Assembly: GCA_964003245.1 (NCBI GenBank)
Contig: CAXFIU010000023.1
Coordinates: 1-20,972, forward strand
DNA from: MGIIb-O2 sp964003245
GTDB lineage: Archaea > Thermoplasmatota > Poseidoniia > Poseidoniales > Thalassarchaeaceae
Direction: 5' to 3'
DNA length: 20,972 bases
Part shown: positions 1 through 8,562 of the stretch, piece by piece
Position numbering within the stretch: position 1 is the stretch's first letter
How the letters are laid out: each line of letters opens with the position of its first letter
Notes under the pieces: generated by a model
The model's input: the letters and a program-made list of their open reading frames with translations, nothing else
Told to the model about the DNA's origin: nothing
Databases searched by the model: none
Made by a program: the position numbers and the translations under genes

Positions 1-3000
1 GCCCCTTCTTTCCAAACAGAATAGATATAATCTCTATCGTCATGTGTAATTACTGACATCTTTTGCATACCTGCTTCATCTCCAATAGCTTTCCTATATG
101 TCCAAGAGGTTTGTTGATTATCTCCGTGAGCGTACCATAATCCTATTCTTTCTTCACCAGTAATGTCATCTCTATTTGATTGATATAGTATATGAGTAAA
201 TTCTTCTCCTAATTCTACTGTTACAGGATCAGAATCATACATGCTAATTTCTATTTCATCAATCACATTTGGTGTATAATCCCAATCATCGGAAGAGATA
301 GGATAATCTGATGTTAGTAAGAATACACTGGTTAGATCTTTGAAAGTCCCTCCTGTTGAAATATCTCTATGGTATCCCGCAACAATTATCTCTGTGCCTT
401 TGACATCAATATCTATACCGAAATATTTTCCATCAGATAGCGATATAGGTTCCATTAAGTCCTGCACAGGATCCATTTCGCATGTGGCATCAATTCTTGA
501 ATAACTTATTGTTTGTTTAAAATAACCCTGATTGTCAATATATCTTCTTGTCCAAACAATATGTGCATAACCATCACTCGTGCTCCAAGAGGTCAAATCT
601 CCTGACCATTTTGTTTCAAGCATATTCGAACAAGGTATTAGTGCAAGATTTGAGTTTAATCGATATAGAGCCAATCCTCCGTCCTTGTTGGTTATGACTA
701 GACCTTCTCCATTCAGATCAATCACTTTCACCGGTTCCTCTCCATAATCAAATGTTAAATCTCGAGGTGATTTTAATGAAGACTGATCAACAAGTATCGT
801 AGAGGATATTTCATTATTGCTCATATCTAAATCACTTTCACCTTGAACTGTAATTCTTATTTCTAGAGGGCCAACCTCTTCAGCAATGTAAGCAAATGCA
901 ATTTGACTGGCTCCTTGTCCGACAACAAGAGATATTGTAGTAGTAGATACTTCCATCCACCCTAAATCATTTTTCAGCCAAAGAGTTGCATCTACACCCA
1001 TAGCATTGGTAGAACCTAAGTTATCAACTCTTCCAGTAATTAGGAATTGCTCCTTAGGTCTTGGTATCGATGGTTCTGTTTTGACAGCCCCATCCCTGAA
1101 TGCCAAATCAATTCCTTGTGGCCTTTGCAAGACTGGGAAAGTAATTGAAATATCATTATCAGATTCATTATTTTCTTGTATATCGTCTAGAGGGTCTAAA
1201 GAAATAGTCAATAGTTTATCCCCTACTGTGGAGGGATTCCAAGAAAGAGATACTTCAATTATATTTCCACTCTCTAAACTCTGTATAATTATCTCATCTT
1301 TTCTATATCCATCCTCTAATAGATAAATTGTTAATTCATCTGCTGAAATATCGCCAATATTTCTTATCTGAACCTTTGCTTCTAAAAATGTATTAACATA
1401 TGTTTCGCTAATCGGAATACCATATTCTTCAACTGAAATTCCAGTTCTAAACATTAAGTCGGGAGCCGGAGGATTATTGTCAATTTCAACGGTTATTCTT
1501 ATTTCTTCTGAAGCAACACCTACGCCGCTAACGAATCTAACAGAGAATCTTTGCATTCCATCATCAGTATTTTCAGTATTCCAAGGTATTGCCCATTGTA
1601 TTTCTTCGGCACCAGAACCGGAATAGTAAGTCATATTCTTCCATTCATCAGTACCCAATCTCCACTGCAATTGGGCGCCATTAACGGTTTCCAGAATCCC
1701 ATTAATTTCAACATTACCACTTACCAAATCTTGATTACTCGGAGAGTCCACCTCTAGAGAAATAATTCCCAAATTATGAGTATTTTTTGTAGTATTGCTC
1801 CATTGTTCAAATTCATTTCTTGATTTGACCTCAATTTGAAGTGTTTCTGCATCTACGTCTACATCTTCTTCAAAATTAGGAATATCAAAATTTGTAGTCC
1901 AATTTATTGTTCCAAGTGCCTGATGCCAATCGACTAGAACACCAGTAGATAGAGGCCCTCCCCCTGTTGGTCTGTACTTGTATGTCACTCGAACTTGAAC
2001 CTCTTCAGTAGTTCCATTTTCTTCTCCAGCTTCATTGATATGCCCTCTCACGCTATAACTTTCGCCTTCTATCAGCCACAAACCACTCGGCTTTTCAATG
2101 ACGGCCCAATTTCCTGTGCCTTCACCAACTGGGGGGTCCCCACCTCCCGTTCCATTTCCGGGGTCTCCTGGATCTCCTCCTCCAGTATCATCGCCCAACA
2201 TGGCTTGGAGAATTAGATTTCCATCTATAATCCCAAATCCATAATCTTCATTCCATTTATCTGAAACTGATGGCATCGAAGCAGAGCCTCTGACTTCAGA
2301 ATTATTTCTCAACAAATCCTTTACTTCTTGAGGTTCCAATTCATCATCTATTTGCAAAATTATTGCAACTAAACCCGCAACTGCAGGTGTTGACATGCTC
2401 GTTCCATCCATTGATACATAACCATCATCTGCTAAAGATGCAGAATCCTGTCCAGGTATTGTAGAACTTGATGTAGCATGTTCTGCAGAGGTAATTCCTG
2501 AACCTGGAGCTACTACATCAGGTTTCAATTCGTCCCATTTATTCTCATCATTATCGTCTACTCTGGGTCCCGAATTTGAATAACTAGCTATGATGTCATC
2601 ATTTCTCTGTATTGTATTTTTATCATCAATTGCTCCAACAGTAATCGATGAATCTGCGGCTCCAACAGATGTAACTCGATTACTTCCATCATTTCCTATC
2701 GCTGCAATGGGGACAATTCCTGCATCTGCACAATTATTAACGAGTCTAGCTGCAGAATTATTCCCATCATCTCCCTGATCATTTTCTCCCACCGGAGAAC
2801 TCCCACTTCCAAAAGACATTGTCATTACATCTATACCTTCGCTAGAATCATTATTGCCCCAATCAGTATTTACATTTTGTAAGACCCATTGTAGTCCCTT
2901 GATTATAGGTCCTTCATCTCCTCCAGCGCTCCCTCCTGAATCTGTCATTACTTTTACATCGACAAGATAGGAACCGGGTGCATATCCTTGGTTGACCCTT

Positions 3001-3941
3001 CTGGAATCGCCAGTTCCTAGAGCTATGCCAGCAACATGTGTGCCATGACCATTTCCATCGTCAGGATCAAATTCACCGTCATTACATTCTTGAGAATTCC
3101 AAGAGGTTGCGTCACAGCCCGCTAACCATTTTGGATCTGAAAGATCATCAGGCTCATTTTCATTATCATTATTATTATCTGAGAAATCATCTAGTGAAAA
3201 ATGCTCATTATCTACTCCTGAGTCCAATACTGCAATAACTACGCCTGAGCCATCATATCCGAAATCTCTCAAAGTTTCATCATAAACATCTGAAGTCCGA
3301 ACTTTAGAACCTCTTGTTGCTACGCTTAGATAAGAGACAATTTTATCCTGCTCTTCTATCATTACGACTCCATCTTGCTGCCAAATTTCTATCAATGAAC
3401 TAACTGGAACATGATCGATGACGACAGAATCAATAAACTCCACTGGGAAAAACCAAGACCCTTCTTCTTCCCAACCATGTTTAATCAATATGTCCTTTAG
3501 TTTTTGCAGATCTGTCTCACCTGGATGCCATGAATAACCCACGATAATTGCTGTAGTCATACGACCATCTTCTCCTAGAATTGCTGTCGCAGAATGTGAT
3601 TCTTTCTGACCCGCTATCATATATTGTAGACTATCCTCCATTCCATTAGAGTCTTTATCGGTGTTGAAGTTCATCCACCAGTATGGTTCTTCAACTGCTG
3701 GTTTTGCATCCCAAGGCGGAAAACCAATTCCGCGAAATTTCTCTGGACATACTTCTCCATCGCAGATAAGTAAAGGTATTTCATTATCAAGTTCTGCAGT
3801 TAAATCCCCATGGTCTTCATTTTGATTCATATTCGAGGTCTCTTCCTGTGGTACAATTGCCGACACTCCCACTGACAAATCCAGCACTAACATCAACATC
3901 ACAACTAACATTGGCCCAACTGTTTTCGATGCTCGTGCCAT
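1..3941 (-). CDS. Secreted subtilisin-like (S8) serine protease, very large, C-terminus cut by window start
   Basis: Extracellular endopeptidase, probably used to degrade protein outside the cell. The frame starts at ATG 3941 and stays open to base 1, giving 1313 visible residues. Residues 1-28 form a signal peptide (hydrophobic VVMLMLVL core, VSA before the likely cut). Residues about 30-215 look like a propeptide. The S8 catalytic domain holds the triad D240 (AVLDSGVD), H299 (GHGTHVAG) and S515 (GTSMSTPAVAG), with oxyanion N417 (IGNDGS). A Gly/Pro/Asp-rich linker at about 584-606 leads to beta-sandwich modules, at least two resembling CARDB or Ig-like domains (for example AKVQIRNIGDISADELTIYL). 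The last visible 300 residues have repeated short strands that may be a beta-propeller, which is less certain. It lies 68 bases downstream of the rhomboid gene on the same strand and may share its transcript, although it has its own promoter-like sequence. The C-terminus, possibly with a membrane or sorting signal, is missing. Confidence 0.93.
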   Translation of the reverse strand, partial: MARASKTVGPMLVVMLMLVLDLSVGVSAIVPQEETSNMNQNEDHGDLTAELDNEIPLLICDGEVCPEKFRGIGFPPWDAKPAVEEPYWWMNFNTDKDSNGMEDSLQYMIAGQKESHSATAILGEDGRMTTAIIVGYSWHPGETDLQKLKDILIKHGWEEEGSWFFPVEFIDSVVIDHVPVSSLIEIWQQDGVVMIEEQDKIVSYLSVATRGSKVRTSDVYDETLRDFGYDGSGVVIAVLDSGVDNEHFSLDDFSDNNNDNENEPDDLSDPKWLAGCDATSWNSQECNDGEFDPDDGNGHGTHVAGIALGTGDSRRVNQGYAPGSYLVDVKVMTDSGGSAGGDEGPIIKGLQWVLQNVNTDWGNNDSSEGIDVMTMSFGSGSSPVGENDQGDDGNNSAARLVNNCADAGIVPIAAIGNDGSNRVTSVGAADSSITVGAIDDKNTIQRNDDIIASYSNSGPRVDDNDENKWDELKPDVVAPGSGITSAEHATSSSTIPGQDSASLADDGYVSMDGTSMSTPAVAGLVAIILQIDDELEPQEVKDLLRNNSEVRGSASMPSVSDKWNEDYGFGIIDGNLILQAMLGDDTGGGDPGDPGNGTGGGDPPVGEGTGNWAVIEKPSGLWLIEGESYSVRGHINEAGEENGTTEEVQVRVTYKYRPTGGGPLSTGVLVDWHQALGTINWTTNFDIPNFEEDVDVDAETLQIEVKSRNEFEQWSNTTKNTHNLGIISLEVDSPSNQDLVSGNVEINGILETVNGAQLQWRLGTDEWKNMTYYSGSGAEEIQWAIPWNTENTDDGMQRFSVRFVSGVGVASEEIRITVEIDNNPPAPDLMFRTGISVEEYGIPISETYVNTFLEAKVQIRNIGDISADELTIYLLEDGYRKDEIIIQSLESGNIIEVSLSWNPSTVGDKLLTISLDPLDDIQENNESDNDISITFPVLQRPQGIDLAFRDGAVKTEPSIPRPKEQFLITGRVDNLGSTNAMGVDATLWLKNDLGWMEVSTTTISLVVGQGASQIAFAYIAEEVGPLEIRITVQGESDLDMSNNEISSTILVDQSSLKSPRDLTFDYGEEPVKVIDLNGEGLVITNKDGGLALYRLNSNLALIPCSNMLETKWSGDLTSWSTSDGYAHIVWTRRYIDNQGYFKQTISYSRIDATCEMDPVQDLMEPISLSDGKYFGIDIDVKGTEIIVAGYHRDISTGGTFKDLTSVFLLTSDYPISSDDWDYTPNVIDEIEISMYDSDPVTVELGEEFTHILYQSNRDDITGEERIGLWYAHGDNQQTSWTYRKAIGDEAGMQKMSVITHDDRDYIYSVWKEG

Positions 3942-3959
3942 GGCTCTCTTAGAGAGCCA
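3941..3959. repeat. Perfect 9-bp inverted repeat touching the subtilase start codon
   Basis: TGGCTCTCT, one central base, AGAGAGCCA: a perfect dyad whose last base, read on the minus strand, is the A of the subtilase ATG. As RNA it would form a hairpin immediately before the start codon. As DNA it would be a symmetric protein-binding site over the expected transcription start. Function is inferred from position only. Confidence 0.5.
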
Positions 3960-3969
3960 GCATCAACAG

Positions 3970-3978
3970 ATGTATAAT
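3970..3978 (-). promoter_or_regulatory. TATA-like box for the subtilase gene
   Basis: On the minus strand this reads ATTATACAT, an archaeal TATA-like element about 34 bases before the ATG. A start site about 25 bases downstream would fall inside the 3941-3959 inverted repeat. No transcription data support it. Confidence 0.35.
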
Positions 3979-4009
3979 CTGAACCGATAATTAATTCATT
4001 TTTAGAGAG

Positions 4010-5077
4010 TTATGGCCAGAAAAGGTGTTCATCATTTATCGAACAAACTAGGCTATAATTTTCATCTTTTTCGAACAGCTTCACTTCTCCGTTACATATC
4101 GGACAAATTGTATTCTCTGCCAGTTCTTCAAGCCACGCTTGTCTTGTTTCTAATTCATCTCCTTGCTCCTTAAGATTCCACAATATCCATTTCGCATTTC
4201 CTTCCAAAGGTTTCCCTGCGACTTCCCATGGGTCATCAATTAAATTCTCCAGATTTCTTTTCGCAATAATTCTCTTTGCATCAATTGGATTTGTAGGATT
4301 GTTATATGCGTTATCTGAATCTAATAAACTGGGCCCACCTTTTGCAATAAATCTTGCTAACACAAATGCCAAGAAAAAACCTCCAATATGTGCCATATGT
4401 GCAATATTAGTTTCTCCCGAAGTACCTTCTTGGATCATATAAATATGATACATTTCCAAACCTAATCTCACAAAAACAATTGTCCAAATAGGCCATGCTC
4501 TAATAAAAAATAGTAACGGAAATTCTATTTCATCATTTGGCCAACATGCCATATAAGCTCCAAGTATCCCAAAAGCAGCACCACTCGCACCTATTGCAGG
4601 ACTTAATGAATCAGGATGTGATGCAACCCATGCCAGATTCCCTCCTAGAAATCCTAGAGAATATATTAGAATCCATCTTTTAGATCCTAATCTTTGTTCC
4701 AAGGGAACGCCAACTAGGCCAATAATAAGAATATTTGATAGTACGTGAATCCAATCTGCATGAAACCATGCGGAAGTAAAAAAACGATGAATTTGTGTTG
4801 GATCATCTGCAATAAATGGATATAATGAAAAGAAATGTATTTCATTAAAATCAAGTTCTAGGAGAGTAAAAGTAAACCTAACAAACATTACTAGTAGTAA
4901 TGATAGAACCATGGCAAGTGCAATACTAGTTTTTTCTCTTATTGCATTCACAAAAGGAATTACAGAAACTACAAGATATATTGAAAGAAGAATAAAATCA
5001 CTATTTTCTAATTGTGACCAGTATAAATCATACTCTCGCAACGTAGTCACAAACCGTGTCGGGCCGTATAGTAGCAA
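4010..5077 (-). CDS. Rhomboid family intramembrane serine protease with C-terminal zinc-ribbon-like tail
   Basis: Integral membrane protease expected to cut transmembrane substrates within the bilayer. Numbered from the TTG at 5077 (355 residues), the rhomboid core carries the H106/H111/N115 cluster (FHADWIHVLSN), the catalytic serine S165 (GASGAAFG) and the catalytic histidine H230 (AHMAHIGGF). Two helices precede the core (about 27-45 and 51-72). After the last helix comes a soluble tail of about 110 residues ending in CPIC...C...H (C325, C328, C345, H351), which looks like a small metal site. The start is uncertain: no ATG lies upstream of the first helix, so TTG 5077 or GTG 5050 must be used. 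The gene is divergent from the ccm operon and precedes the subtilase, so two proteases may be coexpressed. Confidence 0.88.
   Translation of the reverse strand: MLLYGPTRFVTTLREYDLYWSQLENSDFILLSIYLVVSVIPFVNAIREKTSIALAMVLSLLLVMFVRFTFTLLELDFNEIHFFSLYPFIADDPTQIHRFFTSAWFHADWIHVLSNILIIGLVGVPLEQRLGSKRWILIYSLGFLGGNLAWVASHPDSLSPAIGASGAAFGILGAYMACWPNDEIEFPLLFFIRAWPIWTIVFVRLGLEMYHIYMIQEGTSGETNIAHMAHIGGFFLAFVLARFIAKGGPSLLDSDNAYNNPTNPIDAKRIIAKRNLENLIDDPWEVAGKPLEGNAKWILWNLKEQGDELETRQAWLEELAENTICPICNGEVKLFEKDENYSLVCSINDEHLFWP
5022..5028 (+). promoter_or_regulatory. Possible TATA box for the ccm operon, inside the rhomboid 5' coding region
   Basis: TATAAAT on the plus strand. Transcription starting about 25 bases downstream would give a leader of about 60-80 bases before the ATGs at 5113-5134. 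It lies within the N-terminal codons of the divergent rhomboid gene. Based on sequence only. Confidence 0.3.
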
Positions 5078-5133
5078 TAGCGCCTTCGATTCTTTGTCGA
5101 ACTACTCAAACGATGAACCACCCTCGGATGCAC

Positions 5134-6546
5134 ATGGAAGATAAGACCCTGATTCAGATTTCGGGTCTAGAAATTCATAGAGGAAGCCGTCTCATAATTT
5201 CAGATTTAGATTTCGAATTAATGGAGGGCGAGGTAGTCGCTTTGGTTGGTCCAAATGGTTGTGGAAAGACTACTTTACTCGAATCTAGTGCGGGAATGCA
5301 TACAATCTCTTCCGGTTCAATTCATTGGAGATATGACTCTTCTGGGACAAAATTAGTTCGAGATTCAGAGGGTAGAAGATATTCTCTACCGCCTATGGGC
5401 CTAACTTTACAAAAAAATGGGATGTCAGGCGAAGAAACGGTGCAAGAAAGGATAGAAACAGTTCTGAAAGTATCCGGCTGCGAGTTTGATAATAACAAAA
5501 TATCAGAATTACTTGATTGTTGGGGCCTGAAACATAGAAGTTCAGATAGAGTTTCTCAACTATCCGGTGGACTAGCTAGAAGACTATCCGTTCTTTCTGG
5601 ACTTGCACCCGCTTTATTATCAAAAAAACCTAGAGCTGTTTTACTTGATGAACCTTCAGAAGGATTGGATGAATCTGCTAAATCACTATTAATTAATTGG
5701 TTAAGATCTCTAATTCTCAGAGGGCATGGAATTATCATAGCAACTCACGATTCGAAATTAATTTCTTCAGCAGACAGAACTCTCACATTTAGTGATGATA
5801 GAAAAATCATTTTTAGTTCCCAATCGCAATCTGAATCTGATTTTGCCATACCTAATTCTACTAATAACATTCCAATTCGAAAGACTTCTAGTTTATTCAA
5901 CTGGGCCTATAGAATGGAAAAAAGAAATCCAATCGACACAATTAATCGTCTAATTCCCGCAATCCTTGCCTTATTTTTGTCTCATACTTTGGTTTCTGAA
6001 GAAGATATTTCTGCATTGGGAATTGATTTTTTATCCGCTCTGATTTTACTACCTCCTTTCATTTCAGTAGTAATACCTCCTGCATTGATTGGAAGATATG
6101 CTGAAGAGAATTGTGGCCGTTGGTGGTCAGCAGTAATAGGTCCTAAATTTCGTCTTTCTTCATCAATAATTGGTTCTTCTATATTGCTTCCCATACCATT
6201 AATTTACACCTCATGGTTTATTCTAAGCGATAATATATCAATTGCTAATAATTCGGTAGTTTATTGGTTATGGTTGCCTTGCTTAGTGATGTTTCTGGTT
6301 GCAATTGCCGCCTCATCATTACATTTATTAGTTTCAGATTTAAGAAGATCAGGGGCTTCCATAGTTTCTCTCCTTCTCTTAGTTTTAGTATGGCCGTTTA
6401 TTGAGCTTGTAGATTCTCTTGAAATGATAATTATCGATGGTATGAGTATGGGTATTTCATTAGAAGAACCGATTTTTATGATGTTTTTAGCAGGAATAAT
6501 TAGCTTACTGGTCTGGATGGTTTCAGTTTATCTTCCGGAAGCATGA
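5134..6546 (+). CDS. ccmAB: Cytochrome c maturation ABC transporter, CcmA-CcmB fusion
   Basis: Fuses the ATPase (CcmA) and the membrane subunit (CcmB) of the haem-handling ABC complex used in System I cytochrome c maturation. Numbering from ATG 5134 gives 470 residues. The ATPase half has Walker A GPNGCGKTT (39-47), signature LSGG (143-146), Walker B LLDEP (170-174) with E173, and the switch H205 (ATHDS). After a linker at about 225-280, the C-terminal half has about six hydrophobic segments, close to the usual CcmB length of about 220. In-frame ATGs at 5113, 5128 and 5134 are all possible. I chose 5134 because it gives a normal CcmA N-terminus; an in-frame GTG at 5056 would add an unlike extension. 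The stop overlaps the next ATG (ATGA). The ATPase is recognised securely; the CcmB assignment rests on hydrophobicity and the ccmC/ccmD neighbours. Confidence 0.85.
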   Translation: MEDKTLIQISGLEIHRGSRLIISDLDFELMEGEVVALVGPNGCGKTTLLESSAGMHTISSGSIHWRYDSSGTKLVRDSEGRRYSLPPMGLTLQKNGMSGEETVQERIETVLKVSGCEFDNNKISELLDCWGLKHRSSDRVSQLSGGLARRLSVLSGLAPALLSKKPRAVLLDEPSEGLDESAKSLLINWLRSLILRGHGIIIATHDSKLISSADRTLTFSDDRKIIFSSQSQSESDFAIPNSTNNIPIRKTSSLFNWAYRMEKRNPIDTINRLIPAILALFLSHTLVSEEDISALGIDFLSALILLPPFISVVIPPALIGRYAEENCGRWWSAVIGPKFRLSSSIIGSSILLPIPLIYTSWFILSDNISIANNSVVYWLWLPCLVMFLVAIAASSLHLLVSDLRRSGASIVSLLLLVLVWPFIELVDSLEMIIIDGMSMGISLEEPIFMMFLAGIISLLVWMVSVYLPEA

Positions 6547-7298
6547 AAACGAGCATTCATCATATAGTGACCTCTCGCATGTTTATGCCTTCAACAAAAT
6601 ATTATGGTTGGGGGCTAACGTGCATAGGTGGTGCAGGTGTATTATTAACCGCAGTAATGGGTTACACATACGCTCCTTTAGTACAATCTCCGCCATTTAG
6701 GTCTCCAGAGGCTTATCGAATACTATTCTGGCACGTACCTTTTGCTTGGACCTCATTTATTTGTTTTTGTCTATTATTTATTGGCGCAATTTCTTGGTTT
6801 TTGAAGAGAAAAGAATGGGGGTGGAATTTGTTCTGCACCGGCTCTGATTTAGGTCTTCTTTTTGGTTTAGGCGTAGTCATATCTGGTCCAATATGGGGTT
6901 CAGCAGAATGGGGTGTACCATGGGACTGGGGTGATCTAAGATTGAATACATTCGCTTTACTCACCGCTGTTGCATTATTCATCGTTCTTTCTAGAAAAGC
7001 GCAGCCGGATGGTATTGAAACCAGAGATACTCTTTCGACAATAGGATTATTTGGCTTTGCTTTAGTACCTATCACTGCTGTGGCAACTACAGTTTATCAG
7101 AAGAGACATCCTTCTGTTGTAATTGCTGAATCTAGTGAGACAGGGTTAGATCCTAAAATGCTTGAAGTCCTCATTTTGGGAGTAATATCTTTTTGGATAT
7201 TAATGGCTGGTCTTTCTATTCTGACTTATATTTCATACAAAATGGAAGAGGAGTTACAAAGATTACTAGACAAGATAGATGAAGAGGTGGTTCATTGA
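6543..7298 (+). CDS. ccmC: Cytochrome c maturation / haem delivery protein CcmC
   Basis: Membrane protein that binds haem and passes it to the CcmE chaperone on the outer face of the membrane. It has 251 residues, close to the family's usual 240-250. Six hydrophobic helices are visible. The tryptophan-rich WWD signature is at about 118-134 (WGSAEWGVPWDWGDLRL), a variant of the bacterial form. The haem-ligand histidines are likely H64 (LFWHVPFAW, matching the conserved HVP motif) and H189 (QKRHPSVV). The start codon overlaps the ccmAB stop by 4 bases and its stop overlaps the next start by 4 bases, so translation is probably coupled along the operon. CcmF shares the WWD motif, but the length and context favour CcmC. 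Confidence 0.9.
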   Translation: MKTSIHHIVTSRMFMPSTKYYGWGLTCIGGAGVLLTAVMGYTYAPLVQSPPFRSPEAYRILFWHVPFAWTSFICFCLLFIGAISWFLKRKEWGWNLFCTGSDLGLLFGLGVVISGPIWGSAEWGVPWDWGDLRLNTFALLTAVALFIVLSRKAQPDGIETRDTLSTIGLFGFALVPITAVATTVYQKRHPSVVIAESSETGLDPKMLEVLILGVISFWILMAGLSILTYISYKMEEELQRLLDKIDEEVVH

Positions 7299-7447
7299 AC
7301 GGTTTTGAATCATATCTTGTTACTTATTCAATATTAGGATTTTTATTAGGCTATTATGTTGTATATATTGGGAAGAAATTAGATAATATCAGAATAAGAA
7401 TAAGAGAGAGTCAATTGATATTAGACGATAAAAACTCGGAAATTTAG
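7295..7447 (+). CDS. ccmD: CcmD-like small membrane protein
   Basis: A 50-residue frame starting at TTG 7295, overlapping the ccmC stop (TTGA) and ending at TAG 7445-7447. A good Shine-Dalgarno sequence, GAGGTGG, ends five bases before the TTG and supports the start. The protein has a short N-terminus, one membrane helix (about 7-26, YLVTYSILGFLLGYYVVYIG), then a basic stretch (KKLDNIRIRIRE) and an acidic end. This is the CcmD plan: a single-helix protein that holds CcmC and the ABC subunits together. CcmD proteins are poorly conserved in sequence, so the call rests on size, topology and position directly after ccmC. Confidence 0.75.
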   Translation: MNGFESYLVTYSILGFLLGYYVVYIGKKLDNIRIRIRESQLILDDKNSEI

Positions 7448-7455
7448 TTTTTTTT
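7448..7455 (+). terminator. T8 tract ending the ccm operon
   Basis: Eight consecutive T residues start on the base after the ccmD stop. Archaeal RNA polymerase terminates at such oligo-T tracts, and this is the obvious end of the ccmAB-ccmC-ccmD unit before NMD3. Confidence 0.55.
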
Positions 7456-7494
7456 ACTCACGAATCATTCTAATGCACTACGCTTTCGCAAGGG

Positions 7495-8562
7495 ATGAGT
7501 AACATGTCTAACGACGCATTTTGTATTGTTTGTGGAGTTTCCTCTGAACTTTCTTCCAATCGTCTTTGTGAATCATGTTTTCGGAAGCGCGTTACTCTAT
7601 CTAAAATTTCTAATACAATTCAGCAATTTCGCTGTCCTAAATGTGAGTCATATGAAATTAGAGGGCGTTGGTCAAAGATAGATAATGAGTCATTAGCAGA
7701 TTTGAGAATTCGTGATAACTTAGAATTAGATGAAAGAGCTGAAGATGTAAATGTTGATTTTGCTCTACAGATTATTGATGATAGAACGAATCGAATTCAT
7801 CTTGATGTTTCAGGAATAATTGATAATTTTCGTTTTGATAATAGTTTTGAGGTATTATTACAAACTAGTAATGCAATTTGTACTCCCTGTACAAGGAAAG
7901 ATGGAGCATATTTTGAGGCTATTGTTCAACTTCGTTCAGCTGGGAGGAAATTATCAGAGAAAGAACTCAAAGAATTAAGATATACCTTAGATGAAATGTT
8001 AGAAGGAATGGAAGCAGATCCAATGTTTTTCATAACTAAAGAAGGAATTGTTACTGGAGGTTGGGATTTACAACTTGGTTCAAAAGCTATGGCTAGAAAT
8101 TGGGCACGTATTTTGACAAAGAAATTTGGTGGAACAGTCAAAGAAACCTCTACAGTTGTTGGTATGAGAGATGGTATTGAGATTACAAGATTAACTGTAA
8201 GTTATAGAAAACCTGCTTATGATGTAGGGGATGTTGTGAAATTGAATAATGAGTTATGGTTAATCGATTCTTGGCAAAAGGATGGTCCAATAATACGCCG
8301 ATTAAATTTCTTCCAGAGAACAGGGGCATCATGGAGAGATATGGAGAAGGCAAGAGTAATTTGCTCTCGTTCTGAACAATATATTGTTGATATATTAAAT
8401 CGCGATAGCTCTGCAGCAGAAATCATGACTCCTCATGATTATACAATGACGACTGTTGCTTTACCTTACGATGATGATAAAAAATCAAAAAAATTACGTA
8501 TTGGGTTCATAGATGACATATGGCTAGCATTACCTGGGTTTACAGGGGAGTCGGAATCATGA
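7495..8562 (+). CDS. nmd3: NMD3 family ribosome biogenesis protein
   Basis: Archaeal homologue of the eukaryotic 60S export adaptor NMD3, thought to act in late large-subunit maturation. It has 355 residues from ATG 7495; ATG 7504 (MSNDAFC) is an equally possible start. The N-terminal zinc-binding part has CIVC (C10, C13), CESC (C25, C28), CPKC (C47, C50) and CTPC (C129, C132), followed by the family's GAYFEAIVQLR signature at about 137-147. The middle and C-terminal parts form the mixed alpha/beta and SH3/OB-like region (YDVGDVVKLNNELWLI). It ends with an acidic/basic stretch and IDDIWLALPGF. Its stop overlaps the start of the next gene by 4 bases. A start codon 47 bases after the ccmD stop, beyond the T8 tract, suggests its own promoter, but I see no convincing TATA box. 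Confidence 0.9.
   Translation: MSNMSNDAFCIVCGVSSELSSNRLCESCFRKRVTLSKISNTIQQFRCPKCESYEIRGRWSKIDNESLADLRIRDNLELDERAEDVNVDFALQIIDDRTNRIHLDVSGIIDNFRFDNSFEVLLQTSNAICTPCTRKDGAYFEAIVQLRSAGRKLSEKELKELRYTLDEMLEGMEADPMFFITKEGIVTGGWDLQLGSKAMARNWARILTKKFGGTVKETSTVVGMRDGIEITRLTVSYRKPAYDVGDVVKLNNELWLIDSWQKDGPIIRRLNFFQRTGASWRDMEKARVICSRSEQYIVDILNRDSSAAEIMTPHDYTMTTVALPYDDDKKSKKLRIGFIDDIWLALPGFTGESES

Noticed and set aside
1006..3238. Several plus-strand open frames of 60-106 codons
   Set aside because: They are antisense to the subtilase, whose motifs and intact frame explain the region. Their translations are low-complexity with no recognisable motif.
5056..5133. N-terminal extension of CcmAB from GTG 5056
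   Set aside because: It gives residues unlike CcmA and overlaps the divergent rhomboid start. The ATGs at 5113-5134 give a normal N-terminus.
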